From the NCBI RefSeq assembly GCF_004118935.1, contig NZ_CP035375.1:806001-870000 (forward strand): a stretch of DNA of 64,000 nt, in the 5' to 3' direction. Below, piece by piece: positions 1 to 8,805 of the stretch (its first letter is position 1; each line of letters opens with the position of its first letter). The position numbers and the translations under genes are program-made. Below the pieces are notes generated by a model. It was not told the origin of the DNA. It did not search any database and was given only the letters and a program-made list of their open reading frames with translations. The DNA comes from Salinibacterium sp. UTAS2018 (GTDB lineage: Bacteria; Actinomycetota; Actinomycetes; Actinomycetales; Microbacteriaceae).

Positions 1-891
1 CAACCATGCGGTGGCGATGTCGTCAGAGGACATCTTGTCAACGGTGCTTTCCACGTTGAGAGCAACAAGGCCCTCCGGGGTGAGCTTGGCGCTGACCGCG
101 TTGATAACGTCGGCGATCGAGTCAGCAATATCGGCGTTTACCAGCGGAACGACGTTCGACGCCAAGAACAGGCCTTCGGGGTCGGTCAACGACACGAGGT
201 TCTCGGTCTGGATGCGCGGGTCAGCGCTGTACACGTTGGCGATGTTGATGGTGCCAGCGACGAGAGCGTCAACGGTGGTGTCACCCGTGGCGGTGAAGCC
301 AACGGTCGCGCCGTAGACGTCCTCGAGCCCTGCGGGACCGTAGGGGCGTTCTTCGAGCTCTGCGTTTCCGCCGAGCTGAAGGTCAGCAACGCCGGCGAGG
401 TCGGCGAGGCTCGTCAACGAGTTGGCTGCAGCGAAGTCAGCAGTCACGTTGTAGGAGTCTTGGTCGGTAGCCGTTGCCTGGTCGAGAACGGTGAGGCCCT
501 CGGGCAGTGCTCCAGCAAGCTCAGCGTAGACATCCTCGGATGCCGTCGCGGTTGTGTCTTCGCTGTAGAACTGGAGAAGGTTTCCCGTGTATTCGGGAAT
601 GATGTCTACTTCGCCGCTTTCGAGGGCTGGGAGGTAGGCGTCGCGCTGGCCGATCTGGAACTGACGCTCAACGTCGAAGCCTGCGTTTTCCAATGCCTGC
701 GAGTAGATCTCGGCAATGATTTCGTTCGAGTAGTAAGCCTGCGAGCCGACAACGATGGTCTCGCTATTGGCGTTCTCGTCACTCGATCCGGAGTCCAAAG
801 GATCACCAGTTGCACACCCTGACAGGGCAATTGCAACCCCGACCGCGGCGGCGCCAAGCGCGAGCCGGCCTTTGTTCTTAGCTGTGAACAT
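1..891 (-). CDS. Osmoprotectant ABC transporter substrate-binding lipoprotein (partial, C-terminus beyond window)
   Basis: Solute-binding protein of the glycine betaine/choline (OpuBC/OsmF/ProX-II) family. Reading leftwards from ATG at 891 gives 297 codons with no stop, so the C-terminus lies outside the window. The N-terminus is a lipoprotein signal with lipobox LSGC near residue 25. It is followed by the family-typical stretch IVVGSQAYYSNEIIAEIY and then DIIPEYTGNLLQFYSED, the region that normally carries ligand-cage residues. It sits 2 nt after the stop of the upstream permease and has a good Shine-Dalgarno (AAGAGGA). It is the last gene visible of a four-gene importer operon (ATPase, two permeases, binding protein). 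Ligand choice (betaine, choline, carnitine, proline betaine) cannot be read from sequence. Confidence 0.9.
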   Translation of the reverse strand, partial: MFTAKNKGRLALGAAAVGVAIALSGCATGDPLDSGSSDENANSETIVVGSQAYYSNEIIAEIYSQALENAGFDVERQFQIGQRDAYLPALESGEVDIIPEYTGNLLQFYSEDTTATASEDVYAELAGALPEGLTVLDQATATDQDSYNVTADFAAANSLTSLADLAGVADLQLGGNAELEERPYGPAGLEDVYGATVGFTATGDTTVDALVAGTINIANVYSADPRIQTENLVSLTDPEGLFLASNVVPLVNADIADSIADVINAVSAKLTPEGLVALNVESTVDKMSSDDIATAWL

Positions 892-893
892 TT

Positions 894-1646
894 CTATCCT
901 CTTCTTTCTTGGGCAGGTTTTACTGCCACCGCGCGTCGTCGAGTTGACGACGTGCGGACATCTTTAGCACGCCCAGCCGAAACTCCGCGGGGAACCGCGA
1001 ATTGTTGAATGAGCGCAAATATTCCATCGAGAAGCAAGGCGAGCGCAGCGATAAGAAGCGCACTACCCAGCATCTCGTCGTAGCGCTGCAACGGCAGCCC
1101 CCGGAAAATATAGATTCCGAGGCCGCCGAGACCGACATAGGCCGCCAGCGTTGCGGTGGCAACAACCTGCAGTGTCGCAGCGCGCAGGCCTCCAATCAGT
1201 AACGGGAGGCCCAGCGGAACTTCGACTTTCCACAGGATTTGCCACTCCGTCATGCCGACGGCGCGTGCGGAATCTATAACCCGACGGTCTACTGCCTCTA
1301 TTCCCGCATACGCGCCCGCCAGAATCGACGGGATGGCAAGCAAGACAAACGCGGTGATAGCTGCCAGCTGCAGCTGTACCTGGGTCACGCCGATCAACAG
1401 CACGAGGAGCAGGATCAAACCGAACGACGGCAGAGCCCGGGCAGCGCCGGACAGCCCCACCGCAAAATCGCGTCCTTTGCCGGTGTGCCCAATGTAGAAC
1501 CCCAGCGGCACAGCGATGAGCGCTGCGACTATCACCGACAAAAACGTGTAAAAAAGGTGCTCTTCTAGACGCAACGCAATCGGGTTGCTGCCCACGAGGC
1601 GATCGGCGGAGAAGAGCCACTGCACCGCTTCGGCGAGGAGATTCAT
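894..1646 (-). CDS. Osmoprotectant ABC transporter permease (OpuCD/YehY-like)
   Basis: Inner-membrane permease of 250 aa with about six hydrophobic segments. The EAA-loop region is around IDSARAVGMTEWQILWKVEVPLGLPLLIGGLRAATLQ. It matches the binding-protein-dependent transport permeases that serve quaternary-amine importers. Its ATG overlaps the stop of the preceding permease gene by 4 nt, implying translational coupling. The C-terminal 30 residues are basic and look cytoplasmic. It would pair with the other permease to form the translocation pore. Substrate specificity rests on the neighbouring binding protein, not on this gene. Confidence 0.9.
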   Translation of the reverse strand: MNLLAEAVQWLFSADRLVGSNPIALRLEEHLFYTFLSVIVAALIAVPLGFYIGHTGKGRDFAVGLSGAARALPSFGLILLLVLLIGVTQVQLQLAAITAFVLLAIPSILAGAYAGIEAVDRRVIDSARAVGMTEWQILWKVEVPLGLPLLIGGLRAATLQVVATATLAAYVGLGGLGIYIFRGLPLQRYDEMLGSALLIAALALLLDGIFALIQQFAVPRGVSAGRAKDVRTSSTRRRAVAVKPAQERRG

Positions 1647-2320
1647 GCGGTCGCTCCTTCCAACGCGGGAGCCGGAGTCTTTTTCTTAGCGACGGTCGCC
1701 CACGGCATCAACATACGGCCGAGGAGGACGAGCGCACGGTCGATCAGGAGCGCCACGATGACAGTCATGACGACGCCCGCAAAGATCTCTTCCAAAATGC
1801 GACGCTGAAATCCGTTGGTGAACAGGTAGCCGAGGCTTTCCACGCCGATAAGAATTCCGACGGTCACAAGACTCACCGTCGATACGGCGGCGACGCGGAG
1901 ACCCGCGAGCACTACCGGGCCGGCAAGCGGAAAGTCGACGGTCCAGAAACGGCGCCAACCGCCGAATCCCACCGCGGTAGCCGATTGACGGATAGCGGGA
2001 TCAACGGAAGCCAGAGCATCCGCCACCGAACGAGCCATGATGGCCACGGCATAGAGCGTCAGCGCGATCGTGATGTTCAGTTCGCTGAGGAAGCTGATTC
2101 CCAACAGCGGCGGCAGGATCACGAACAGCGCAAGCGACGGGATTGTGTACAGCAGACCGGCAAGGGTTAACAGAATTCCGCGAGTGAGCTTGAAGCGGTA
2201 TGCCAGCCAACCGAGCGGTATGGAGATGAGGAAACCCAGAACGATCGGCAGGATACTCAGTCGAACGTGTTCGAGAGTGAGGCCCCAGATCAAATCAAGA
2301 TTATTGATGATCCAGGTCAC
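1643..2320 (-). CDS. Osmoprotectant ABC transporter permease (OpuCB-like)
   Basis: Second membrane subunit of the importer, 225 aa, beginning MTWIINNLDLIWGLTLEHVRLSI. The hydrophobic pattern and the stretch ALASVDPAIRQSATAVGFGGWRRFWTVDFPLAGPVVLAGLRVAAVSTVSLVTVGILIG are typical of OpuCB-type permeases. It overlaps the ATPase gene upstream and the other permease downstream by 4 nt each, so the transporter genes are translated as a coupled unit. No unusual features were seen. Confidence 0.9.
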   Translation of the reverse strand: MTWIINNLDLIWGLTLEHVRLSILPIVLGFLISIPLGWLAYRFKLTRGILLTLAGLLYTIPSLALFVILPPLLGISFLSELNITIALTLYAVAIMARSVADALASVDPAIRQSATAVGFGGWRRFWTVDFPLAGPVVLAGLRVAAVSTVSLVTVGILIGVESLGYLFTNGFQRRILEEIFAGVVMTVIVALLIDRALVLLGRMLMPWATVAKKKTPAPALEGATA

Positions 2321-3144
2321 GCCTGCTCCGACCCTCCGACAAGAACGCCGGCGCCACGGCCTTCACTATCCACGAGAATGGTTCCGTTCGCGGTCTTCTT
2401 GAGGGTGAGCGCCCGCTTGCCGCGATCTGTGCCGATGAAGTTGGCCACAAAGTCGCTGGCCGGCGCCGCCATGATTTCATTCGGGCTGCCGACCTGAGCG
2501 ATCTTGGCACCCTTCTCAAGAATGACGACCTGGTCACCGAGCAGGAATGCTTCATCAATGTCGTGGGTGACGAAAACGATCGTCTTGTCGAGCTCGTGCT
2601 GCAAACGGATGGTCTCCTGCTGCAGCTCCGCACGCACAATGGGATCGACCGCGCCGAATGGTTCATCCATCAAGAGGATGTTGGGGTTGGCCGCCAATCC
2701 CCGTGCCACGCCGACGCGTTGCTGTTGCCCGCCCGAGAGTTGGCTCGGATAGCGATCCGCTAATTCGCGGCTCAAGCCCACGGTGTCGAGCAGCTCGAGA
2801 GCTTGCTGACGCGCCTGTTTCTTAGGTACGCCATTGAGCATGGGAACTGTCGTGACGTTGTCGATCACCTTGAAGTGCGGAAGAAGCCCGGAGTTCTGCA
2901 TGACGTAGCCAATGCTGCGCCGCAGAGCGACCGGCTCTTTGCCCATGATGCTGTCGCCATCGATCTCGATGTCGCCATCAGTCGGGTCGACCATCCGGTT
3001 GATCATCCTGAGCAGCGTGGTTTTACCGCTGCCCGATGACCCGACGAAGACCGTAATCTTTCGTGACGGAATCACGAGATTAAAGTCTTCGACGGCCACG
3101 GTCCCATCCGGGAAACGCTTGGTTACTGCACGAAATTCAATCAT
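2317..3144 (-). CDS. Osmoprotectant ABC transporter ATP-binding protein (OpuCA-like)
   Basis: Cytoplasmic ATPase, 275 aa. Walker A is GSSGSGKTT near residue 36, the signature is LSGGQQQRVGVARGLA, Walker B is ILLMDEPFGAVDP, and the switch His lies in FVTHDIDEAF. The body matches proline/betaine ATPases of the ProV/OpuCA group. The C-terminal tail after about residue 240 is short, so there is no full CBS-domain pair like the one that senses ionic strength in OpuA/ProV; osmotic control, if any, must act elsewhere. It is the first gene of the operon. I see no convincing SD or leaderless -10 for the ATG at 3144. Confidence 0.9.
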   Translation of the reverse strand: MIEFRAVTKRFPDGTVAVEDFNLVIPSRKITVFVGSSGSGKTTLLRMINRMVDPTDGDIEIDGDSIMGKEPVALRRSIGYVMQNSGLLPHFKVIDNVTTVPMLNGVPKKQARQQALELLDTVGLSRELADRYPSQLSGGQQQRVGVARGLAANPNILLMDEPFGAVDPIVRAELQQETIRLQHELDKTIVFVTHDIDEAFLLGDQVVILEKGAKIAQVGSPNEIMAAPASDFVANFIGTDRGKRALTLKKTANGTILVDSEGRGAGVLVGGSEQA

Positions 3145-3273
3145 AATTTCGGCTCATTCCTCGCGCCTCTACGCGGATCGACACTTGCCAGCACTAATAG
3201 CTAAACAGTATTCGACGCCGCTGTCATTCCCGATTGGGTATAACTCAGGCAAATTCGCAGAGAGCGAACTTCA

Positions 3274-3924
3274 CTACCAGCCGATGTTCTCCGCGATGAA
3301 GCCACGCACGTACGAAGTGCTCACTGCGATGAACTCGTCGTCGCCCTGCGGGTTGCTCAAGAAGGCGCGAGCGACAAGTGCATCGCTCATCTCAAGACCT
3401 GCCTCGAGGGTGAAGCGTGACGCTGCAGAATTCTCCACGCCAAAGCGTGCAGCGAGGGCCTCAACGATTCGCTCGGCGACCAACGACTTGTGCGTGCGGC
3501 CGTTGGGCAGCGGGCGCAAATCGAGCTGGTCTCCGACACGAAGTCCGCGGAAGCCGGGCTCGGTGCGGTACGTGTCGATGACCGAAGAAAACGCGACAGC
3601 TAATGCCGAGCGCCAGTCTGCATGCGCCGGGTCATTGATTGCCTCGGTGATACGAGCCATTACGCGCTCGAAGTTGCGTGATCCCAAAGCCTGCAGCAAA
3701 ACGATGCGGTCGGGGAAGTAGCGATATACGGTGCCGATCGACGCTCCCGCGCGCTCGGCGACCATAGCGGTGGTGAGTCGCTCAATGCCGACCTCGTCGA
3801 CGATGGATGCTGCTGCATCAAGTAGTGCGGTTAGACGAGCTGTGCTGCGTGCTTGCACGGGCTCGTTGCGAAGCGAGACTGCTGGTTCAGTCGCGATTTC
3901 AATGGTTGTTGTTTGTGCGGACAC
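3274..3924 (-). CDS. TetR/AcrR family transcriptional regulator
   Basis: Predicted repressor of 216 aa. The N-terminal helix-turn-helix is recognisable at about residues 45-75 (TTAMVAERAGASIGTVYRYFPDRIVLLQAL), and the rest is the variable ligand-binding and dimerisation part. The start is GTG at 3924, preceded by a purine-rich AAGGGGG Shine-Dalgarno. It lies upstream of and in the same direction as the osmoprotectant importer, with a 129-bp gap. Whether it controls that operon or only itself is unknown; I found no clear inverted repeat in the gap. Confidence 0.88.
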   Translation of the reverse strand: MSAQTTTIEIATEPAVSLRNEPVQARSTARLTALLDAAASIVDEVGIERLTTAMVAERAGASIGTVYRYFPDRIVLLQALGSRNFERVMARITEAINDPAHADWRSALAVAFSSVIDTYRTEPGFRGLRVGDQLDLRPLPNGRTHKSLVAERIVEALAARFGVENSAASRFTLEAGLEMSDALVARAFLSNPQGDDEFIAVSTSYVRGFIAENIGW

Positions 3925-4015
3925 AATGGCCCCCTTCTCGATGTCTGACCAATCCTAACCTTTAGAACGCTTGTTCTACGCTGGGTAGAAGCTCACTTTT
4001 TCTGGATGTAACCCG

Positions 4016-4021
4016 TAAAGT
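4016..4021 (+). promoter_or_regulatory. -10 element of a likely leaderless promoter for the SRAP gene
   Basis: TAAAGT lies 6 nt before ATG 4028, so transcription should start at or next to the start codon. No Shine-Dalgarno is present. Confidence 0.5.
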
Positions 4022-4027
4022 TGCTAT

Positions 4028-4711
4028 ATGTGCGGTCGATTTGCGATGGACGACACGGTGAATCAGATGATCACCGAGTTTGTGACGGCTACCGGCCGCC
4101 CGCCAGAGGAGTGGCAAGCAGACTGGCTCGCGACGCCAGTGGTTCGCCCCACTGATCCCGTCCCCATCCTTCTCACCACGTTGGCCGACCGCGACGATCC
4201 GAGCTCAGAGCTGGTGCCACGCGCAGCTTTGGCACAGTGGTGGCTCACTCCCCCGTTCTCGCCCGTCTTGCGCGGCAAGTACCCCACGTTCAACGCACGC
4301 AGTGAAACCGTTACTGAGAAGCCAACGTTTCGATCCGCGATCGTCAATCAGCGCGCCGTGCTGCCTGCCATTGGATACTTCGAGACTCAGAAATCTGGGC
4401 CCACTCCCGTGCCGTACTACATCACCCCGCCGAGCGGGCTCTTGTTCTTTGCCGGCCTCTACTCGTGGTGGAAAGATCCCGCCGCTGACGCCGACGATCC
4501 AGCGCGATGGCACCTCACCACCACGATGCTGACCCAGCAGGCTACCGGCGCGCTTGCTGACATCCATGACCGGATGCCGGTCATTCTTGATCGCGATTCG
4601 ATCGATACCTGGATCGATCCCCGCACACGCGGCGACCGCTTGCTCGTCGAGGCTACGGTGGCCGCCTCGGCAACATTAAGTGAACAGTTGCACGCCGAAC
4701 CGCAGCGCTAA
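4028..4711 (+). CDS. SOS response-associated (SRAP/YedK/HMCES) family protein
   Basis: SRAP proteins crosslink to abasic sites in single-stranded DNA through the amino group and thiol of an N-terminal cysteine exposed after Met removal. The 227-aa product starts MCGRFA, giving the required Cys2. It also contains NARSET (about residue 95), the conserved Glu in GYFETQ (family usually GxYEW) and the late motif DIHDRMPVIL with the catalytic His. Length fits the family. A likely leaderless promoter precedes it. It stands alone, not in an obvious repair operon. The W-to-T change after YFE is a minor deviation. Confidence 0.92.
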   Translation: MCGRFAMDDTVNQMITEFVTATGRPPEEWQADWLATPVVRPTDPVPILLTTLADRDDPSSELVPRAALAQWWLTPPFSPVLRGKYPTFNARSETVTEKPTFRSAIVNQRAVLPAIGYFETQKSGPTPVPYYITPPSGLLFFAGLYSWWKDPAADADDPARWHLTTTMLTQQATGALADIHDRMPVILDRDSIDTWIDPRTRGDRLLVEATVAASATLSEQLHAEPQR

Positions 4712-4758
4712 GCGGGAGGCCGGAGACCCCGTGAATACGCGCGGGGCCCGCGGGAGCC

Positions 4759-4764
4759 TAGGCT
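4759..4764 (+). promoter_or_regulatory. -10 element of a likely leaderless promoter (App1-like gene)
   Basis: TAGGCT lies exactly 6 nt upstream of ATG 4771. The intervening GGAGTA could alternatively serve as a very close Shine-Dalgarno. Confidence 0.5.
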
Positions 4765-4770
4765 GGAGTA

Positions 4771-5823
4771 ATGGCTCGAACCGGCAAGTCCACCTCCCCC
4801 GGCCAAGCAGCGGGTGAGATTCTTCATCGAGCCGCCCGCATCGAGGATGCGTTTCACCGGTGGCGTGAACGTCGCGGTCGTAAGCGTGGGCTGACCACCA
4901 CGATCATCCCGTACAGCAGCTACGCCGCCGAGGGATGGGCTCGCATACTCTGCCGCGTAGTGCTCACTCGAGGAACAGAAGCCTCAAAAAAGCGCGCAGA
5001 AAGCGTGCGCGGCTGGCGCAGCTTCTTCAGCATTCCCGTCAACTCTGAAATCGTCACAGTGACGATCGGAAATACTGAGGTCCAATTAACGCCCGGGCGC
5101 GGCGGAGTGATCGATGAACAGATCAATGTGGAGATGACTCCCGGTTGGCAAACCGCCACTCTGGACTCCGCGGGTGCCGATGCCACAACCGCCTACATCT
5201 TTGTCGTCGACCCCACCGCAGACTTCGGTGTCATCTCCGATGTCGATGACACGGTCATGGTGACAGCGCTTCCCCGCCCGCTTCTTGCCGCCTGGAACAC
5301 TTTCGTGCTCGATGAGCACGCACGTCGCCCGGTGGCTGGCATGGCGGTGCTGTACGACCGCCTCACGCGGGCTAACCCCAACGCTCCCGTGGTCTATCTT
5401 TCGACCGGCGCCTGGAACGTTGCACCAACGCTCACTCGGTTCCTCCGTCGCAATCTGTATCCGCGCGGCGCCATGCTGCTCACCGACTGGGGCCCGACGC
5501 ACGATCGCTGGTTCCGCAGCGGCGCCGAGCACAAACGGGCCAATCTCAGACGCCTTGCCGCCGAATTCCCGCACGTGAAGTGGCTACTCATCGGCGATGA
5601 CGGGCAACACGACGAAGAGATCTACGGCGAGTTCGTCGCGAGCCATCCCGAGAACGTCGCCGCGGTCGCCATTCGACAACTCTCAAACGGAGAAGCGGTG
5701 CTCGCCGGTGGCCGCAGCAAGATTGCCGAACGCGAGAGCGAGTCATCCGTTCCTTGGCGGTATGCCCCCGACGGTGCCCGTCTAGCGATCGAATTGCGCG
5801 AGCTGGGCCTCATCAACGAATAA
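4771..5823 (+). CDS. App1-like phosphatase domain protein (DUF2183)
   Basis: Protein of 350 aa whose C-terminal half carries the HAD-like motif DFGVISDVDDTVMVT (about residues 151-165), the DxDxT-type signature of the App1 phosphatidate phosphatase family, followed by VVYLSTGAWNVAPTLTRFL and WLLIGDDGQHDEEIY, matching HAD motifs II and IV. The N-terminal 150 residues are basic and form a beta-rich region typical of bacterial DUF2183 proteins. There is no signal peptide or membrane helix, so it is probably cytosolic or peripheral. The physiological substrate in actinobacteria is not established. Monocistronic by spacing. Confidence 0.85.
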   Translation: MARTGKSTSPGQAAGEILHRAARIEDAFHRWRERRGRKRGLTTTIIPYSSYAAEGWARILCRVVLTRGTEASKKRAESVRGWRSFFSIPVNSEIVTVTIGNTEVQLTPGRGGVIDEQINVEMTPGWQTATLDSAGADATTAYIFVVDPTADFGVISDVDDTVMVTALPRPLLAAWNTFVLDEHARRPVAGMAVLYDRLTRANPNAPVVYLSTGAWNVAPTLTRFLRRNLYPRGAMLLTDWGPTHDRWFRSGAEHKRANLRRLAAEFPHVKWLLIGDDGQHDEEIYGEFVASHPENVAAVAIRQLSNGEAVLAGGRSKIAERESESSVPWRYAPDGARLAIELRELGLINE

Positions 5824-5968
5824 GCCGTTCAGGTCGGCACTCACCTACGGGTAGATAGCGCCTCAGCTGGTCTGGTCAGGGCCGGGTGCAAAAAATGGTT
5901 TGTTAAATTTGACGCACGAAAGCGGCGAAGTGCAGGAAGTCCACGCGCGACGCTGCAATGATTGGCCA

Positions 5969-7765
5969 ATGGCGTTACCTATCGAAGACTATGCCCTCAT
6001 CGGCGATTGTCAGACTGCTGCCCTTATCGGAAAAGACGGGAGCATCGACTGGCTCTGCTTCCCGCGTTTCGACTCCGCCTCGATGTTCGGAGCGCTGCTC
6101 GGTAACGAAGACCATGGCCGCTGGCTTGTGGCGCCGCGAGCGAGTGTGGATGCCCCGAGCACGGTCACAGTCACGCGCAAGTACCAGCCCAACACTTTCA
6201 TCCTCGTCACCAACTGGGTGACCGAAACTGGCGAAGTCGAAGTTACCGACTTCATGCCCCACGGCAACCGTCGGGCCGATGTTATTCGTCGAGTCCGCGG
6301 CATCAGTGGCACGGTAGAGATGTACGCCGAAATGCTGATCCGGTTTGGCTATGCGACGGCTTTGCCGTGGCTGCATCAGGCGCCCGAATCCGGTGGCCAC
6401 GCCATTATCGGCGTCGCCGGCCCCGATGCGATCGTCGCTCGCGGCGTTGAGATGCATGCCTCCGAGCACACTCACCGCGGCGAGTTTTCTGTCAGCGCGG
6501 GCGAAGTGCGCGACTTGACTATGACGTGGTATCCCGCGCACCGCAATCCCCCGGCCGAGGTCGACGTGGATGCTGTGCTCGAGACCACGCGCCAGTGGTG
6601 GCTTAACTGGTCGGCACACTGCGAACCAACCGAGCAGTATCGTGAAATTGTTAAGCGCTCGCTCCTCGTACTTCGCGTGCTCACTCATGAAGACACTGGC
6701 GGAATTGTTGCCGCCGCAACGACAAGCCTGCCCGAATGGTTTGGCGGCACCCGCAACTGGGATTACCGCTATGTATGGTTGCGCGACGCAGCACTAACCC
6801 TCCACGTTCTGATTGACCACGGCTATGTTGCCGAGGCCGAAGCATGGCGCCGCTGGCTTTTGCGCGCTATTGCCGGAGACCCGGCTGATGTTCAAATCAT
6901 GTACGGCCTTTCGGGCGAGCGTTGGCTCGAAGAGCGTGAACTCACCTCGTTGCCCGGCTACGAAGGGGCATCGCCCGTTCGTGTGGGCAACGGTGCCTTC
7001 GACCAGTTTCAGGGCGATGTATTCGGCGAGGTCATGATCGCGCTTCAGGCAGCACGTCGTTCCGGCGTTCACGAAAACGACTTCTCGTGGCCGCTTCAGC
7101 GCGCTCTGATGTCTCACGTCGAAGCCAACTGGAATCGTCCCGACAACGGCATCTGGGAGATCCGGGGGCCCGAGCGCCACTTCACGCACTCCCGCGTGAT
7201 GCTGTGGGCTGCAATGGACTGCGCAATCACGGCCGTAGAAGAGTTCGGTCTCGACGGTCCCGTCGACACCTGGATCAGCATCCGTGAAGAGATCCGTCAA
7301 GAGATCGAACGTGACGGCTGGGATGCCGAACGCGGAACCTACACGCAGTATTACGGCGGCACCGGCGTCGACGCGTCACTGCTGCAGCTGCCTCAGGTCG
7401 GCTATCTCAAGGCCGACGATCCTCGGATGCTCGGCACCGTCGCCGCAATCGAAGATGAGCTGCTGCACGACGGCCTCGTGCTGCGCTATCGCACCGAAAG
7501 CGGCGTGGATGGCTTGCCCGATGGCGAGAACCCATTCTTGACGTGCTCGTTCTGGTTGGTAGAGCAATACGCCTCCTCGGGGCGCGTTGACGACGCAACG
7601 GTTCTCATGGATCGCCTCGTGGGCTTTGCCAACGATGTCGGACTCCTCAGCGAGGAATACGACACCGCCAATGATCGCCAGGCCGGCAATACCCCTCAAG
7701 CGCTCAGCCATCTGGCCCTCGTGCGCGCGGCCGACGCAATCTCGGAAGCAAAGACTCCCCAGTGA
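5969..7765 (+). CDS. Glycoside hydrolase family 15 protein (glucoamylase/trehalase-like)
   Basis: 598 aa beginning MALPIEDYALIGDCQTAALIGKDGSIDWLCFPRFDS, the hallmark N-terminus of actinobacterial GH15 proteins, which include trehalases and glucan hydrolases. The (alpha/alpha)6 domain contains GGTRNWDYRYVWLRDAALTLHVLIDHGY with substrate-binding Arg/Asp residues, and late acidic residues around LLSEEYD. The reading frame is open to a TTG at 5900, but similarity to the family begins at ATG 5969, which I take as the start. No signal peptide, so intracellular; trehalose or a short maltooligosaccharide is a plausible substrate. The FUSC gene starts on its stop codon (GTGA overlap). Confidence 0.9.
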   Translation: MALPIEDYALIGDCQTAALIGKDGSIDWLCFPRFDSASMFGALLGNEDHGRWLVAPRASVDAPSTVTVTRKYQPNTFILVTNWVTETGEVEVTDFMPHGNRRADVIRRVRGISGTVEMYAEMLIRFGYATALPWLHQAPESGGHAIIGVAGPDAIVARGVEMHASEHTHRGEFSVSAGEVRDLTMTWYPAHRNPPAEVDVDAVLETTRQWWLNWSAHCEPTEQYREIVKRSLLVLRVLTHEDTGGIVAAATTSLPEWFGGTRNWDYRYVWLRDAALTLHVLIDHGYVAEAEAWRRWLLRAIAGDPADVQIMYGLSGERWLEERELTSLPGYEGASPVRVGNGAFDQFQGDVFGEVMIALQAARRSGVHENDFSWPLQRALMSHVEANWNRPDNGIWEIRGPERHFTHSRVMLWAAMDCAITAVEEFGLDGPVDTWISIREEIRQEIERDGWDAERGTYTQYYGGTGVDASLLQLPQVGYLKADDPRMLGTVAAIEDELLHDGLVLRYRTESGVDGLPDGENPFLTCSFWLVEQYASSGRVDDATVLMDRLVGFANDVGLLSEEYDTANDRQAGNTPQALSHLALVRAADAISEAKTPQ

Positions 7766-8805
7766 AATTCGTAACGACGCTGGTGATTGCGCGTCGTTCA
7801 CCGTTGCTTCAGGTGCTCAAAACATCGGTCGCAGCGGTCATTGCGTGGCTCGTCGCCGGCTTCGTAGTGCAGCAACCGCTGCCAATTTTCGCCGCGATCG
7901 CAGCCCTGCTTGTTGTGCAACCAAGCGTTACGCAGTCAATCGAGAAAGGCCTCGAGCGCAGCATCGGTGTCGTCGCGGGTGTGGTGATAGCGCTCGGCGC
8001 CGGGCAAATTTTCGGCACCGCAACGTGGGTCATCTTGATGGTGATCGTTCTGGCAGTTCTGGTGGCGTGGCTGCTGAAGCTCAGCGCGGGATCCGCCAAC
8101 CAGATCCCCATCAGCGCGATGCTCGTGATTGCGCTCGGTGGACAGAATGCCGAATACGCCGTTGATCGAATCATCGAGACGATCATCGGAGCCATGATCG
8201 GCCTTATCGTGAATCTTGCGATCGTTGCCCCGGTCATCGTGAGCCCCGCGCACACCGCAGTGTCGTTGCTGACCAAACACACGGCTGCTGCCCTTGAGTC
8301 ACTCGCTTCCGCACTGCGTGTGCCCAAAACGGATGCCGAGCTCAAAGTACTGCTCGCCGACTCGCGCCATCTCAAAGAACTCCGCGATGCCGCCGCCGCC
8401 GCCCTGCGCAAGGGCACAGACAGCCTGACGCTCAACCCGCGGCGTAGCAAACACCATCGCCAACTGCACCGCGACCGCGAACTTTTCGCGATGCTCACGG
8501 TGCTCGTCACCCGCACGCTCGGCATGGCACGGGCCATCCATGATCGCTACGACGACGACCTTGCGGCCGACCCCGTCGCGCTGTCTATCGCGGGCGAACT
8601 CGAGCGCGCCGCGCATGATCTGCGGCTGCGTGGCCGTTCCCCAAGCGAGCGAGAAGCCGCACCACCGACGCGCGAACTCTTGACCCTGACCGCGCCCTTG
8701 ACGGTGCTGACGCCGCATCCGCAGCACTGGATCTTGATCGGTTCGCTGCTGGAAGATGTGCGCCGAGTTCACGAAGAAATCGTGGGCGACGGTGGAAAAC
8801 CGTAG
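7762..8805 (+). CDS. FUSC-family (aromatic acid exporter-like) membrane protein
   Basis: 347 aa. The first 165 residues contain about five to six tightly packed transmembrane segments (LLQVLKTSVAAVIAWLVAGFVVQQPLPIFAAIAALLVVQPSVTQSIEKGLER and on) characteristic of the FUSC/AaeB-like fold; the C-terminal half is a charged, helical cytoplasmic domain. The start is GTG overlapping the stop of the GH15 gene by 4 nt. Related proteins are proposed efflux or envelope proteins; substrate unknown. Its stop codon directly abuts the stop codon of the convergent NagZ gene with no intergenic base. Confidence 0.82.
   Translation: MKFVTTLVIARRSPLLQVLKTSVAAVIAWLVAGFVVQQPLPIFAAIAALLVVQPSVTQSIEKGLERSIGVVAGVVIALGAGQIFGTATWVILMVIVLAVLVAWLLKLSAGSANQIPISAMLVIALGGQNAEYAVDRIIETIIGAMIGLIVNLAIVAPVIVSPAHTAVSLLTKHTAAALESLASALRVPKTDAELKVLLADSRHLKELRDAAAAALRKGTDSLTLNPRRSKHHRQLHRDRELFAMLTVLVTRTLGMARAIHDRYDDDLAADPVALSIAGELERAAHDLRLRGRSPSEREAAPPTRELLTLTAPLTVLTPHPQHWILIGSLLEDVRRVHEEIVGDGGKP

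Noticed and set aside
2317..3144. CBS-domain osmosensor on the osmoprotectant ATPase
   Set aside because: The C-terminal tail after the ATPase core is too short for a CBS pair.
5900..5968. TTG-initiated N-terminal extension of the GH15 protein
   Set aside because: Family similarity starts at MALPIEDY (ATG 5969); the extension has no conserved residues.
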